Below, piece by piece: positions 1 through 14,161 of a stretch of 64,000 nucleotides of DNA. Source of the DNA: Acinetobacter piscicola (lineage in GTDB: Bacteria > Pseudomonadota > Gammaproteobacteria > Pseudomonadales > Moraxellaceae); NCBI RefSeq assembly GCF_002233755.1, contig NZ_KZ268706.1, forward strand, positions 62,001 through 126,000. Reading direction: 5' to 3'. Both the position numbers and the translations under genes were made by a program. A model generated the notes under the pieces. It made no database searches. It was not told where the DNA came from and saw only the letters and a list, made by a program, of their open reading frames with translations. Each line of letters opens with the position of its first letter. Position 1 is the stretch's first letter.

Positions 1-1084
1 TGACTGCCGTCCCGCCATAACTCATTAAAGGTAAAGGATCACCTGTTACAGGCAAAATACCACTAACCATGCCTGAATTTACAAACACATAGAAAAATAA
101 AGATAACCCAATAGTTCCTGCCAATAAGCGGCCATAATTATGAAAACAATTTAAGCTAATCATTAAACATCTAAAAATAATTGCAGCATAAAGTACAAAT
201 AAGAAAAAAACCCCAATAAATCCAAACTCTTCTGCATAGGTCGACATAATAAAGTCGGTATGGTGTTCAGGTAAATAGCCCAATTGAGATTGGGTGCCTT
301 CTAGAAAACCACGACCAGAGACGCCCCCAGAACCAATGGCGATTTTAGACTGAATAATATTCCAACCTGCGCCTAAAGCATCAGACTCTGGATCAAATAA
401 AGTCAGGATACGCTTCTTCTGATAAGTCTGAAGAACAAAAGTCCAGATCACTGGAAATGCGAGTGCCAATGCACCCAAAGTACCAATAATCAACGTCCAA
501 GACATTCCACTCAAAAATAGTGCAAAAACACCACCAATAATAATTCCAATCGCTAAATCGGGTTGTAATAACGCCAATACAAAAGGCACGAGCATGATAA
601 CGAGCGCAACAACGATATGTCTAAATTTAGGTGGTAATGGATTACGAGAAAAATACCAAGCCATCATCAAAGGCATGGCAAACTTCATAAATTCACTGGG
701 TTGCATACTGCCGATACCCGGAATCGTCAACCAACGCTTTGCTCCCAAACGAACATCACCAATCAGCAATACCAATATCAATAATAAGATCGCAAATAGA
801 TAAAACCACGGACTGACCGCTTGATAAACTTTTGGGGGAATTTGAGCACAAATAAAGAGGAGTACAAAACCAACACCAAAACTAATCCCTTGGCGTATCA
901 CCATAGACACATCTTCTGAAGATGCGCTATACACCATCAACAAACCAAGAATCGTATTGATAATCAGGAAGCCAAGCAACCAAGGATCTAAATGTAATTT
1001 ATCCCATCTAGATACATTTTGATTAATGCTCAAACCATCTCTAACAGATTGGCGTAAAAACTTATACTGGGGTGATGGCGTCAT
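1..1084 (-). CDS. rodA: Rod shape-determining protein RodA (partial, C-terminus outside window)
   Basis: SEDS-family peptidoglycan glycosyltransferase of the elongasome; it polymerises lipid II in the inner membrane with its PBP2 partner. Translating the minus strand from the ATG at 1084 gives MTPSPQYKFLRQSVRDG, then alternating hydrophobic segments. SEDS hallmarks are visible: a GAKRW stretch, 'QPSEFMKFAMP', 'LLQPDLA', 'SGRGFLEGTQSQ', 'LPEHHTDFI' and a terminal 'PLPLMSYGGTA'. About 361 codons are present, so only roughly the last 20 residues of a usual 380-residue RodA are missing at the window edge. RodA is preferred over FtsW because the segment lacks FtsW's long N-terminal extension and has the RodA-type 'LPEHHTDFI' loop. 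Identification is from family knowledge; the reading frame is seen directly. Confidence 0.95.
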   Translation of the reverse strand, partial: MTPSPQYKFLRQSVRDGLSINQNVSRWDKLHLDPWLLGFLIINTILGLLMVYSASSEDVSMVIRQGISFGVGFVLLFICAQIPPKVYQAVSPWFYLFAILLLILVLLIGDVRLGAKRWLTIPGIGSMQPSEFMKFAMPLMMAWYFSRNPLPPKFRHIVVALVIMLVPFVLALLQPDLAIGIIIGGVFALFLSGMSWTLIIGTLGALALAFPVIWTFVLQTYQKKRILTLFDPESDALGAGWNIIQSKIAIGSGGVSGRGFLEGTQSQLGYLPEHHTDFIMSTYAEEFGFIGVFFLFVLYAAIIFRCLMISLNCFHNYGRLLAGTIGLSLFFYVFVNSGMVSGILPVTGDPLPLMSYGGTAV

Positions 1085-1183
1085 GGATCAAATCTGTAAA
1101 CATGCTTATTTAAGATAAAATGATAAGATAAATTTAAGTAAGAAAATCTATCAATGAACAGTAATTTTGATTTTACCCTATTT

Positions 1184-1903
1184 TCATTGCTGTGACTGTA
1201 AAATCAATTTTGCCAATTCAAGATCATCTGGATAGGTTATTTTGATATTGTCTGAACGCCCCATCACCACGTTGACAGGTTCATTGATATATTCAAGCGC
1301 ACTGGCTTCATCTGTAATGACAATATCATTCTCTAAAGCAGATTCAATCGCAAATTTAAGTTTTGCAAGTGTTGAAATCTGTGGTGTCTGCGCTTGCCAT
1401 AACTGATCACGACTGATGGTTTTATTGATCTGATGTTCAGTTGCAACAAATTTGAGTGTATCTCTAACTGGAATTGCCAATATTGCACTTAAATCTTGCT
1501 CAATTGCGGTATTCAGTAAGTTTTTTAAACTTTCTGCTGTAACACAAGGTCGGGCTGCATCGTGTACAAAGACAAGATCTTGTGGATCTGCAATATGTGA
1601 AAGATAATTTAAGGCATTTAAAACCGAATCTACACGTTCTGCCCCGCCTATGCAAAAGTGAGCGATTTCTTTATTGGTCAAATTGAGTGTTTGCGCAAAA
1701 TCATCTTGCTCACCAATGGCTAAAACATAACCCGCTAGTGGCAATTGATTTAGACGGTCAATGGTATGTTCTAGTACTGTTTTATTTTCAATGATTTGAT
1801 ATTGTTTAAGTTCTGTTTTAGAAAAACGACTCCCTGTACCAGCAGCAGGAATAATTGCCCATATTTTACGGTTGGTCTGGCGCAGGATCGTCATCGTCTT
1901 CAT
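1184..1903 (-). CDS. ispD: 2-C-methyl-D-erythritol 4-phosphate cytidylyltransferase
   Basis: Third step of the MEP isoprenoid pathway: transfers CMP from CTP to MEP, releasing pyrophosphate, in the cytosol. The N-terminal nucleotide-binding loop 'PAAGTGSRFSKTELKQY' (residues about 19-35), 'HDAARPCV' in the middle and 'DEASALE' near the C-terminus are the family signatures. Length 239 aa is normal. The chosen ATG lies inside the 3' end of ftsB (38-base overlap), so the two are translationally linked. A second in-frame ATG three codons downstream is also possible. The ftsB-ispD pair is conserved in gammaproteobacteria; here it has been separated from eno by a foreign cassette. Confidence 0.95.
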   Translation of the reverse strand: MKTMTILRQTNRKIWAIIPAAGTGSRFSKTELKQYQIIENKTVLEHTIDRLNQLPLAGYVLAIGEQDDFAQTLNLTNKEIAHFCIGGAERVDSVLNALNYLSHIADPQDLVFVHDAARPCVTAESLKNLLNTAIEQDLSAILAIPVRDTLKFVATEHQINKTISRDQLWQAQTPQISTLAKLKFAIESALENDIVITDEASALEYINEPVNVVMGRSDNIKITYPDDLELAKLILQSQQ

Positions 1904-2252
1904 TGGTTCTTAAATCGGTATTTGGATCTATATAAATCGGTTTGTAATGGGTACTAATCGTACTCATTTGTACAAATGTTTCATGTGGCTTCACTAGACC
2001 GAGGTCTAAACGTGCATGTTCTTCAATGGCTTCGGCACCATTTTTTAAGTCATACACTTCCGCAGCGAGAATACGGTTTCTTTCTTTTAGATCAGTATTC
2101 ACTTCAGCTTGTTGCTGGATTTGCTGAACTAAAGCTTGGTGAGGGAAATAACCACCCTCACCAAACCAAAAGCGATACTGTAGTATTGCGATAATCAATA
2201 TCGCAATCACTAAGATCACTTTACTTGAAGTTGTTTTAAATACTTCTAACAT
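1866..2252 (-). CDS. ftsB: Cell division protein FtsB
   Basis: Bitopic inner-membrane divisome protein that forms the FtsQLB complex and helps activate septal peptidoglycan synthesis. The sequence has one N-terminal membrane segment (about residues 12-30), the typical 'FGEGGYFPHQAL' juxtamembrane motif, a coiled coil with heptad character (about 38-75), and a conserved 'EEHARLDLGLVKPHETF' tail. At 128 aa it is slightly longer than the E. coli protein because of an acidic C-terminal extension (EDDDDPAPDQP). Normally downstream of eno; here the upstream neighbour is an ATPase gene transcribed divergently. FtsB must therefore use a promoter within the 229-bp spacer 2253-2481 or rely on read-through. 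Confidence 0.92.
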   Translation of the reverse strand: MLEVFKTTSSKVILVIAILIIAILQYRFWFGEGGYFPHQALVQQIQQQAEVNTDLKERNRILAAEVYDLKNGAEAIEEHARLDLGLVKPHETFVQMSTISTHYKPIYIDPNTDLRTNEDDDDPAPDQP

Positions 2253-2481
2253 GCATTCGTGTCTTGTTTAACAGCATTAAATTAAGCTGCTAATATACAT
2301 CAAATATTTTGTGTAGAGAATATTTTACTGTGGTAAATATGCAAATCGTGAACAATACTACAGTTTCTGTGCAAAAATGGCTCACATCTATTCGTTTTTA
2401 GATATGCTTGAAACACAAAAGACTATTGATAATAAATAGTTTTTATTTAAAATAAAGTATATTTTTTCCCAAATTTGAACT
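2253..2481. promoter_or_regulatory. Divergent promoter spacer between ftsB and the ATPase/HNH cassette
   Basis: Noncoding 229 bp that must drive ftsB-ispD leftwards and the ATPase gene rightwards. It is AT-rich. Near the ftsB side the minus strand reads TTGATGTATATTAGC, giving a TATATT -10-like hexamer. Near the ATPase side TTGAAA (2408-2413) is followed 17 bases later by AATAAA. Both promoter guesses are weak. No operator palindrome was recognised. Confidence 0.35.
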
Positions 2482-4404
2482 ATGGATAATTTAACTTTAT
2501 CAAGAAATTTAAAAATTGAAATTCTAAAATTATTATCTATAGAAGAAGTAAAATTATTTCAAAACATTGATTCCGTAGACTTCTTTGAAGAAATCTTAGA
2601 CTTGCGATCACTACCTTCAAATGATTCAAGATATCAAAATGCTAGGGGAGATTTTATCCAACATTTTATAAATAATAGTGATTGGACATTAGAAGAAGTA
2701 TTTTTAGATAGATTTAACTTCATTAATTCAGATATTAATTTTATCAATCTTTTAAACTTTGTAATTTCTTCACAAGTAAATAGTAATGAATATGAAATTA
2801 AGTTTTTCTTTTATACATTAAATAGTTTATTAGCGAAAGAAAAATTTGAATATATACCAAAGGGGTATGATGAAAATAACCTTCCAATTTACAAAGTAGG
2901 TAGATTAGACTCTAACAAGCGATTTAAAGACATTCCTGATAATACAATTCCATTTCTTATGGAAGATAACAATATTAATCAAAGATTTATCTTAAAGAAA
3001 TCCAAATGGAATGACTTTGGGTGTGAAAATAGTTTTATTTTATATTTCAAAGAAGCTTCCACTACTATTAAAGTTGGTGAATTAAAAATCATCTCAAAGG
3101 AAAAGTTTAGCTCTACTAGTTTAATAAATGATACCTTTTATCAATTACCTGCAGATTTTTGTTCTTTGGGGCAAAGTTTTGAATACTATAAAACCCTAAA
3201 AAACTTATTTAGCACTAGTTTTTTATCAATTCTCAAAGCATTGAATGACTCTGCTTTTTTTGTTCAAATAGTTGAAGAATTTGAAACTACCCCTTACTTT
3301 ACATTAAGCTTAATAAGATTTCCACAACAAGAACAATTAATTAGACAAGCTAAATATCGTCTTGATAATTATGATTTAAGTAACTTATATTCATTTAATT
3401 ATATTTTTAAGCCGACCTACCTATCTGATGATACAAACCTAAACATAAATTTTAAGTTTAATGCAAAAGAACCATTAGCTAATAGGATTTATGCATTAAT
3501 AGGGAAAAATGGAGTTGGAAAAACACAGCTTATTTCAAAATTACCATTAGATATTGCTAATAATAACCAAGAATTATTTTCCCCAAAAAAACCACTATTT
3601 AGTAAAATAATAGCCGTTTCATATAGTGTTTTTGATAAATTTCCTATACCTAATAATTCATCAACATTTAATTATCTATATTGTGGACTACGTATCAAAA
3701 AAGATAATAATGAGTATTTATTGAATTCAGACGAATTATTAAATAGGTTTTTTAGTTCAATATCTAAAATTGGAAAAAACAATTATTTTGAAAGCTGGGT
3801 TGAAATTATTGAGAACTTTTTATCAAAAGAATCAGTTGACAGCTGGTTCTTTCGAAATAAAACAGGTAAAAATCTGAAATTTAAAAAAGATGCTTTTTTA
3901 CAAGATCATAGTAAGTTTAGTTCTGGGCAAGCTATATTTGTTTATATTTTTACAGAAATTCTTGCAAATATACGCTATGATTCATTAATTTTATTTGATG
4001 AACCTGAAACACACTTACATCCTAATGCAATTTCACAACTGATTAATAGTATCCATCTGCTATTAGATAGATTTCAATCATATTGCATTATCGCCACCCA
4101 CTCTCCTATTATTGTACAAGGTATATTATCCCAAAATGTCTATGTTATAAGAAACGAATCAAATATTCTTTCTATCCGGCATCCATCATTAGAGACTTTT
4201 GGCGAAAATTTAACAAGAATCACAGACGACATCTTCGGAAGTCGTGATACACAATCATACTTCAAAAGTAAATTAGAACAGTTAGTTAAAGCAGGTTATA
4301 ACTATGATCAAATTAACTCATTATTAACCTCAGAAAATACATCACTTAGTCTAAATGCATCCATATTGCTAAATAATTTAGTGAATCACAATGATCAACA
4401 TTAA
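2482..4404 (+). CDS. AAA (ABC/OLD-like) ATPase of a two-gene defence cassette, PtuA-like
   Basis: 640-aa cytosolic ATPase. Seen directly: Walker A GKNGVGKT (residues 341-348), ABC-type signature FSSGQ (479-483), Walker B LILFDEPETHLHP (502-514) and an H-loop histidine in IIATHSPI (about 537-544). This is the AAA15/21, OLD-like architecture of many antiphage ATPases. Unlike classical PtuA, about 330 residues precede Walker A. Residues 43-68 form a compact motif (SLPSNDSR...GDFIQH..NNSDW) that recalls N-terminal domains of abortive-infection proteins (AbiJ-like, from memory). The stop overlaps the start of the HNH nuclease gene by 14 bases, so they form one operon. Base composition is far more AT-rich than the neighbours, and the gene sits inside the conserved eno-ftsB junction, so it was probably acquired. 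Partner logic suggests a Septu-like system; the exact subtype is inference. Confidence 0.75.
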   Translation: MDNLTLSRNLKIEILKLLSIEEVKLFQNIDSVDFFEEILDLRSLPSNDSRYQNARGDFIQHFINNSDWTLEEVFLDRFNFINSDINFINLLNFVISSQVNSNEYEIKFFFYTLNSLLAKEKFEYIPKGYDENNLPIYKVGRLDSNKRFKDIPDNTIPFLMEDNNINQRFILKKSKWNDFGCENSFILYFKEASTTIKVGELKIISKEKFSSTSLINDTFYQLPADFCSLGQSFEYYKTLKNLFSTSFLSILKALNDSAFFVQIVEEFETTPYFTLSLIRFPQQEQLIRQAKYRLDNYDLSNLYSFNYIFKPTYLSDDTNLNINFKFNAKEPLANRIYALIGKNGVGKTQLISKLPLDIANNNQELFSPKKPLFSKIIAVSYSVFDKFPIPNNSSTFNYLYCGLRIKKDNNEYLLNSDELLNRFFSSISKIGKNNYFESWVEIIENFLSKESVDSWFFRNKTGKNLKFKKDAFLQDHSKFSSGQAIFVYIFTEILANIRYDSLILFDEPETHLHPNAISQLINSIHLLLDRFQSYCIIATHSPIIVQGILSQNVYVIRNESNILSIRHPSLETFGENLTRITDDIFGSRDTQSYFKSKLEQLVKAGYNYDQINSLLTSENTSLSLNASILLNNLVNHNDQH

Positions 4405-5272
4405 ACCTTATTCTAAAGATAGCTTCAATTTCTTAGAAAGTGTTATAGACTCCAAACGTAAACGACCAAATGAAATTCAGCCATTCTATAAAGACCGAAT
4501 GAGACAAGTTTTACCAGAACTTAAACCTACCTGTTTATGCTATGACGATGCATTCACAAATCAGGCACTACAAACTCTGAGCAGTATCCCTCAATTCAGT
4601 GAAAAAAATTTAAAAAATGATTTACTAGATTTATATTCTTATAAGGCAAAACCTTTTATAAAGTTAAAAAATGAGCTTGTTGAATTATCAGATGGTAGTT
4701 CATTTGATACATGTCAGTATTGTGGAATTAATAGCATAAGCACACTAGATCATATTTTACCCAAAAGTATTTTTCCTGAATTTGTTGTTCATCCAAAAAA
4801 TTTATTTCCAGCCTGCTCGGAATGTAATAGTTTAAAAATGTCTAAATGGTTAGAATCAGGCGAATCTTCTTTTTTAAATCTGTATTCTGATATACTGCCA
4901 TTAACTCAATATTTATTTGTTGATTTAAATTATAATGGAAAAATTTTTGATGTATCTTTCTATTTATCTAATAAAAATAATATCGATACCATCTTTTTCA
5001 AAATTATTTCTAATCACTTCAAAAACTTGAAACTTATTGAAAGATTCAATCGCAGATCTAATGAAATAATTTCTGAGTTTATCAATTCCATTATTTCAAA
5101 TTTAGAAAATAATACTTTAGAAAGTTTATTAAATAATGCGAGAAACCGCCTCCCTTTACAGAAATCTAGCATAGGACACAATCATTTTAAAAATATTTTA
5201 GAACTTGAACTATGCAATGGAACAGCGCTTAGCGAGTACTTAAAGTCGAAATTTTACATTTCACCTAAATAG
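4391..5272 (+). CDS. HNH endonuclease of the defence cassette, PtuB-like
   Basis: 293-aa predicted nuclease. A beta-beta-alpha-metal HNH fold is indicated by CQYC (108-111), the DH pair (120-121) followed by LPKSIFPEF, Asn in HPKNLFPAC (about 137) and a second zinc pair CSEC followed by NSLK (142-149). The C-terminal half is helical and Asn/Leu-rich without a recognised domain. It overlaps the upstream ATPase gene by 14 bases, implying co-translation. ATPase plus HNH is the composition of Septu (PtuA/PtuB). Retron-associated PtuAB and other AAA-HNH pairs are alternatives, and no reverse transcriptase or msr/msd-like RNA is seen beside it. Expected role: nucleic acid cleavage on phage sensing. 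HNH nuclease assignment is strong; target and trigger are unknown. Confidence 0.78.
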   Translation: MINIKPYSKDSFNFLESVIDSKRKRPNEIQPFYKDRMRQVLPELKPTCLCYDDAFTNQALQTLSSIPQFSEKNLKNDLLDLYSYKAKPFIKLKNELVELSDGSSFDTCQYCGINSISTLDHILPKSIFPEFVVHPKNLFPACSECNSLKMSKWLESGESSFLNLYSDILPLTQYLFVDLNYNGKIFDVSFYLSNKNNIDTIFFKIISNHFKNLKLIERFNRRSNEIISEFINSIISNLENNTLESLLNNARNRLPLQKSSIGHNHFKNILELELCNGTALSEYLKSKFYISPK

Positions 5273-5293
5273 TAATACTGGTTCATTTCTTAA

Positions 5294-5324
5294 AGAAAAC
5301 CACCCTTTTCAGAGTGGTTTTTTC
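5294..5324. terminator. Bidirectional terminator between the HNH gene and eno
   Basis: Stem AAAACCAC (5296-5303) pairs with GTGGTTTT (5314-5321), flanked by T-runs on both strands. It lies between convergent genes (HNH nuclease rightwards, eno leftwards), so it can end both transcripts. Confidence 0.75.
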
Positions 5325-5346
5325 AATCTAAATCAATAAATTAATA

Positions 5347-7539
<2,193 letters not shown>

Positions 7540-7568
7540 TTAAACTTCCTAGTTATGTTGCTACACAC

Positions 7569-9293
<1,725 letters not shown>

Positions 9294-9372
9294 TCACATC
9301 AATTCATAGAACAATAAACAATTGACTATTCTATCAGCATTTCCAATAAAAAATTAGCTCTAGATAAGATGA

Positions 9373-9400
9373 TTTTCAAATATGATTTTGCTGTTATACT
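9373..9400 (+). promoter_or_regulatory. Predicted sigma-70 promoter for the lipoprotein gene
   Basis: TATACT (9395-9400) is a strong -10 element; 16 bases upstream TTTTCA (9373-9378) is a 4-of-6 match to the -35. The ATG follows at 9438. Prediction by eye only. Confidence 0.45.
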
Positions 9401-9437
9401 AATATCATCTGTTTAATATCTATTGTTTAGAGTGACT

Positions 9438-9884
9438 ATGAATAAGAAACTTTTAATTTGTGGCGCAATTGCGACTGTGTTACTTGTATCTGCTTGTGTA
9501 AAAAAAGAAACACCTAAAGAAGAGGAACATGAAGTTGAGACCACTCAAACTGCAACTTCTGAACCGGCACAATTCGAAAATTTGCCAAGTGCTGAACAAA
9601 ATAATACTCAACAAGTAGAAGCACCTTCACAAGTTGAAATTGAACGCACACAAACTGAAAATACCACCACTGAAATTCGTCGTGAAACGCATGAAGCACA
9701 TGCAACAACTCAAAATCAAGCAGCTGAAACCAAACCTGCTGAAGAATCTAAGCCTGCTAAAGCTGAATCGGTAAAAACTGAAACAACTCAAGCTGCACCA
9801 AAAGCAACAACAGGCGCTGCGCAGTCTGAAGATGATGCTGTTGCCGCTGCGATTGCCGCTGCGACTCCTGCTTTGAAAAATTAA
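9438..9884 (+). CDS. Small Glu/Thr/Ala-rich lipoprotein of unknown function
   Basis: 148 aa beginning MNKKLLICGAIATVLLVSAC, a lipoprotein signal peptide with a lipobox (LVSAC, lipidated Cys at residue 20). The mature part is low-complexity, rich in Glu, Thr, Ala, Gln and Lys, with no globular core evident; the last 25 residues are Ala-rich. It is probably an extended periplasmic or outer-membrane-anchored spacer protein. The ATG at 9438 is preferred to an upstream TTG at 9423 because the signal peptide starts there. It stands alone between divergent pyrG and a convergent hydrolase, with its own promoter and terminator. I do not recognise a specific function. Confidence 0.75.
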   Translation: MNKKLLICGAIATVLLVSACVKKETPKEEEHEVETTQTATSEPAQFENLPSAEQNNTQQVEAPSQVEIERTQTENTTTEIRRETHEAHATTQNQAAETKPAEESKPAKAESVKTETTQAAPKATTGAAQSEDDAVAAAIAAATPALKN

Positions 9885-9898
9885 TTTTTAGTCTTTTA

Positions 9899-9932
9899 TA
9901 AAAAACCAGTCATGATTGACTGGTTTTTTAAT
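9899..9932. terminator. Bidirectional terminator
   Basis: AAAAACCAGTCA (9901-9912) pairs with TGACTGGTTTTT (9917-9928), with T-rich flanks on both strands. It lies between the lipoprotein gene and the convergent hydrolase gene. Confidence 0.85.
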
Positions 9933-9967
9933 CTATTCACCGATCAAACTGATGGTCAAATCAGAAG

Positions 9968-11047
9968 CTAATACTGCTTTAAAAAATCCGCAATCAGCTT
10001 GGATGCCCACGATTTACTATTCAAACCTTCATAAAACCCACAATGGCTGCCCTTTTTGGTCGTCACTACCATTATATTATCCATCTGTTGAATAACACTT
10101 TTATATGGTTCTAAGTTTTTAATTGAACATACAGGGTCATCTTCTGCATTTAAAATTAATAGTGGGATTTTTACATTTTCAAAGACATAAATCGGGTTAA
10201 TGGCCTGATCATAGCTTTGATAATCAGCAAAACCTGCCATTTCATAATAGGTGGTTTGGAACTCTTGTAAAGTCTTTGTTGTCAGCACCTTTTCAACCGA
10301 AGCAACAGCATCCCACGTGTTTTTATATGGATAAACAAAGGCTTTGAATAATTTTTGTGTCATCATTTTACTATAAAAAGGATGAACATTCTCAAAACCT
10401 GTTTGCGTGTTATAACCCGGACACATTGCAAAAGCGGCTTTAAAAGGTGTCTCTAATCCTTGCTCACCCAAATACCTGACCAATAAACCTGTACCAGCAG
10501 ACGAACCTACCGCATACAAATTCGATTGTGGAAATACTGTTTGAACATGGACAAGCTGCTCTTTTAAATCTGAAGTTGAGCCAAAAATCGACATTTGTGG
10601 AACAGGCATAGGTAAACCCGCATGTCCACGGCGTAAGCAAAGTGCAATTCTCCATCCAGTATATTCATGCAAATCTTTCACCAATTCACGCATGCTCTCA
10701 GGTGTCCCTGTAATGGTATGCATGATCATGATTGTTGGTGCTTCTTTTGGTAAATCATAACCATACCAAGCAATTGCCGTTACGCCACCATCTTGCATCG
10801 TGAGTTGTTCAATGCGGTCATATTCAAGTTTGATTGTTTGCTTCTTAATCACATCGAAATAAATTAAGTGCACATGCTGATTACTCAACCACGGTGTAGG
10901 TCGGTATTTTTGTTGTAATTGAGGTAGTTTATCGACCAAATCTTTAAATTGCCCATTCTGGTCATAGTACATTTTAGGGAGTTCAGCACCAGTCACTTGA
11001 TCCAATATAGATTGAGCAAGCTGAGTGAGCTTATTGATGATTGACAT
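9968..11047 (-). CDS. Alpha/beta hydrolase, YheT/ABHD-like
   Basis: 359 aa, no signal peptide. Alpha/beta-hydrolase fold features: 'IMIMHTITGTPESMRELV' oxyanion-hole region, 'LRRGHAGLP', a nucleophile elbow 'AVGSSAGTGLLVRYLGEQG', Asp in 'LLILNAEDDPVCS', and a catalytic His in 'KKGSHCGFYEG'. The long N-terminal cap and 'RRGHAG...SAG..LLVRYLGE' pattern match the YheT/UPF0017 group (bacterial relatives of ABHD1/3 esterases/phospholipases). The substrate is unknown. The gene is single, convergent with the upstream lipoprotein and co-directional with the SnoaL-like gene 160 bp upstream. Confidence 0.75.
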   Translation of the reverse strand: MSIINKLTQLAQSILDQVTGAELPKMYYDQNGQFKDLVDKLPQLQQKYRPTPWLSNQHVHLIYFDVIKKQTIKLEYDRIEQLTMQDGGVTAIAWYGYDLPKEAPTIMIMHTITGTPESMRELVKDLHEYTGWRIALCLRRGHAGLPMPVPQMSIFGSTSDLKEQLVHVQTVFPQSNLYAVGSSAGTGLLVRYLGEQGLETPFKAAFAMCPGYNTQTGFENVHPFYSKMMTQKLFKAFVYPYKNTWDAVASVEKVLTTKTLQEFQTTYYEMAGFADYQSYDQAINPIYVFENVKIPLLILNAEDDPVCSIKNLEPYKSVIQQMDNIMVVTTKKGSHCGFYEGLNSKSWASKLIADFLKQY

Positions 11048-11210
11048 GATATGACTCTCTATTCAATACATTTAAAACAATTCAATTACAAAAGCTTAAT
11101 TAAAAAAATTATATTTCATCGCAGATGAACGTTGTTTCTAATCATCTATATCTCATGATTAGAAACACTTTTACGATTATTTTATAGATAAAAATCTCAA
11201 ATGCAGATCC

Positions 11211-11618
11211 TTATTTAGGCATAAATGCAGCCATACGCTGCCCCATTTGTGCAGCTAGAGCTTCTAAACCACTTTTTGGACGTAACATCACTTCAAAATC
11301 TACAATTTTGCCTTGCTCATTAAAACGAATCATATCAATCCCTTTTAATTTCTTTTCTCCCACATTGGCAGAAAACTCAAGTACAACACTTTGTTGGTCT
11401 TCTGTATAAAACTCACGGTGATACGTAAAGTTTTCAAAAATCTGAATCACATTACTTAAAATAAAAAATACAACTTGTTTGCCTTCATATGCGTTATACG
11501 CCACAGGTGAACGAAAAACCACTTCATCAGCCAATAACTCATTCAGAATGCCCATATCACGGCTTTCTATCATAGTGTGCCATTTTTCGAGTGAAGCTTT
11601 TGTATTGATGTAGCTCAT
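11211..11618 (-). CDS. Nuclear transport factor 2 / SnoaL-like family protein
   Basis: 135-aa cone-shaped alpha+beta barrel candidate: N-terminal helices 'SLEKWHTMIESRDMGILNELLADEVVFRSP', then strands ending with 'KGIDMIRFNEQGKIVDFEVMLRP'. This is the usual NTF2/SnoaL arrangement. Such proteins are isomerases, hydrolases or accessory subunits, and the substrate cannot be read from sequence. No operon partner is evident. Confidence 0.65.
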   Translation of the reverse strand: MSYINTKASLEKWHTMIESRDMGILNELLADEVVFRSPVAYNAYEGKQVVFFILSNVIQIFENFTYHREFYTEDQQSVVLEFSANVGEKKLKGIDMIRFNEQGKIVDFEVMLRPKSGLEALAAQMGQRMAAFMPK

Positions 11619-11961
11619 TTTTATATCCTTTTAATGTTCAGTCTTCGCTAAGCGAAGGTATCTTTTTCAATAGATTTTAGGGTCAAAAGCTCCCCCTTTT
11701 ATAAAGAGGATTAGCGGGATTTTATTAAAAAATGCCTTCCCCTAATCCTGAGCCATATAAGGCATAAGAAAAGGAGAAGAAATTTGTATCTCAACTCATC
11801 ATTTAATTCTAAATACTCCTCCCTTTTTTAAAGGGAGTAGTTCCCCCTTTATATAAAGGGGGTTAGGGGGATTACTATTCAAAAAAACCTCTCTCTAACC
11901 CTCTCCTACATAGAGAGGGAACCCATTAAATTTTTGAAGCGAATTGTCTTGGCAAATAAAA
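11619..11961. repeat. Cluster of GC-rich palindromic intergenic repeats
   Basis: 343 bp without a gene, packed with short inverted repeats. They are CTTCGC-TAA-GCGAAG (11643-11657); a unit beginning TCCCCCTTTTATAAAGAGG followed by ATTAGCGGGATT (11691-11722); CTCCCTTT-TTT-AAAGGGAG (11819-11837); TTCCCCCTTTATATAAAGGG followed by GGTTAGGGGGATT (11841-11873); and CCCTCTC-N7-GAGAGGG (11899-11919). A related unit lies at 60026-60059. The repeated grammar (C-run, AT loop, G-run, then a TTAGGGGGATT tail) looks like a dispersed chromosomal repeat family. Confidence 0.65.
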
Positions 11962-14103
<2,142 letters not shown>

Positions 14104-14123
14104 TTATGCAACATGTTGCATAA
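14104..14123. promoter_or_regulatory. Perfect 20-bp palindromic operator overlapping an ATG
   Basis: TTATGCAACATGTTGCATAA is identical to its reverse complement. It ends on the first base of an ATG in frame with the PadR gene, so binding would block transcription or initiation of the regulator itself. The core ATGCAAC-N3-TTGCAT-like sequence is shared with 14057-14072. PadR-family sites known from AphA/PadR are also dyads containing ATG/CAT arms. Confidence 0.7.
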
Positions 14124-14161
14124 TGACTACACATCCATTTTATTTGCGAAATATTACTAAA

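Noticed and set aside
594..803. 69-codon plus-strand frame
   Set aside because: It lies wholly antisense to rodA and has no ribosome binding site or family features.
2482..5272. Retron-type or reverse-transcriptase defence system
   Set aside because: No reverse transcriptase motif (YxDD) and no structured msr/msd-like RNA next to the ATPase/HNH pair.
9423..9437. Upstream TTG start for the small lipoprotein
   Set aside because: The lipoprotein signal peptide begins at the ATG at 9438, and the TTG adds residues that do not fit.
11619..11961. CRISPR array
   Set aside because: The repeats are short, unequal, nested palindromes without regular spacers, and no cas genes occur in the window.
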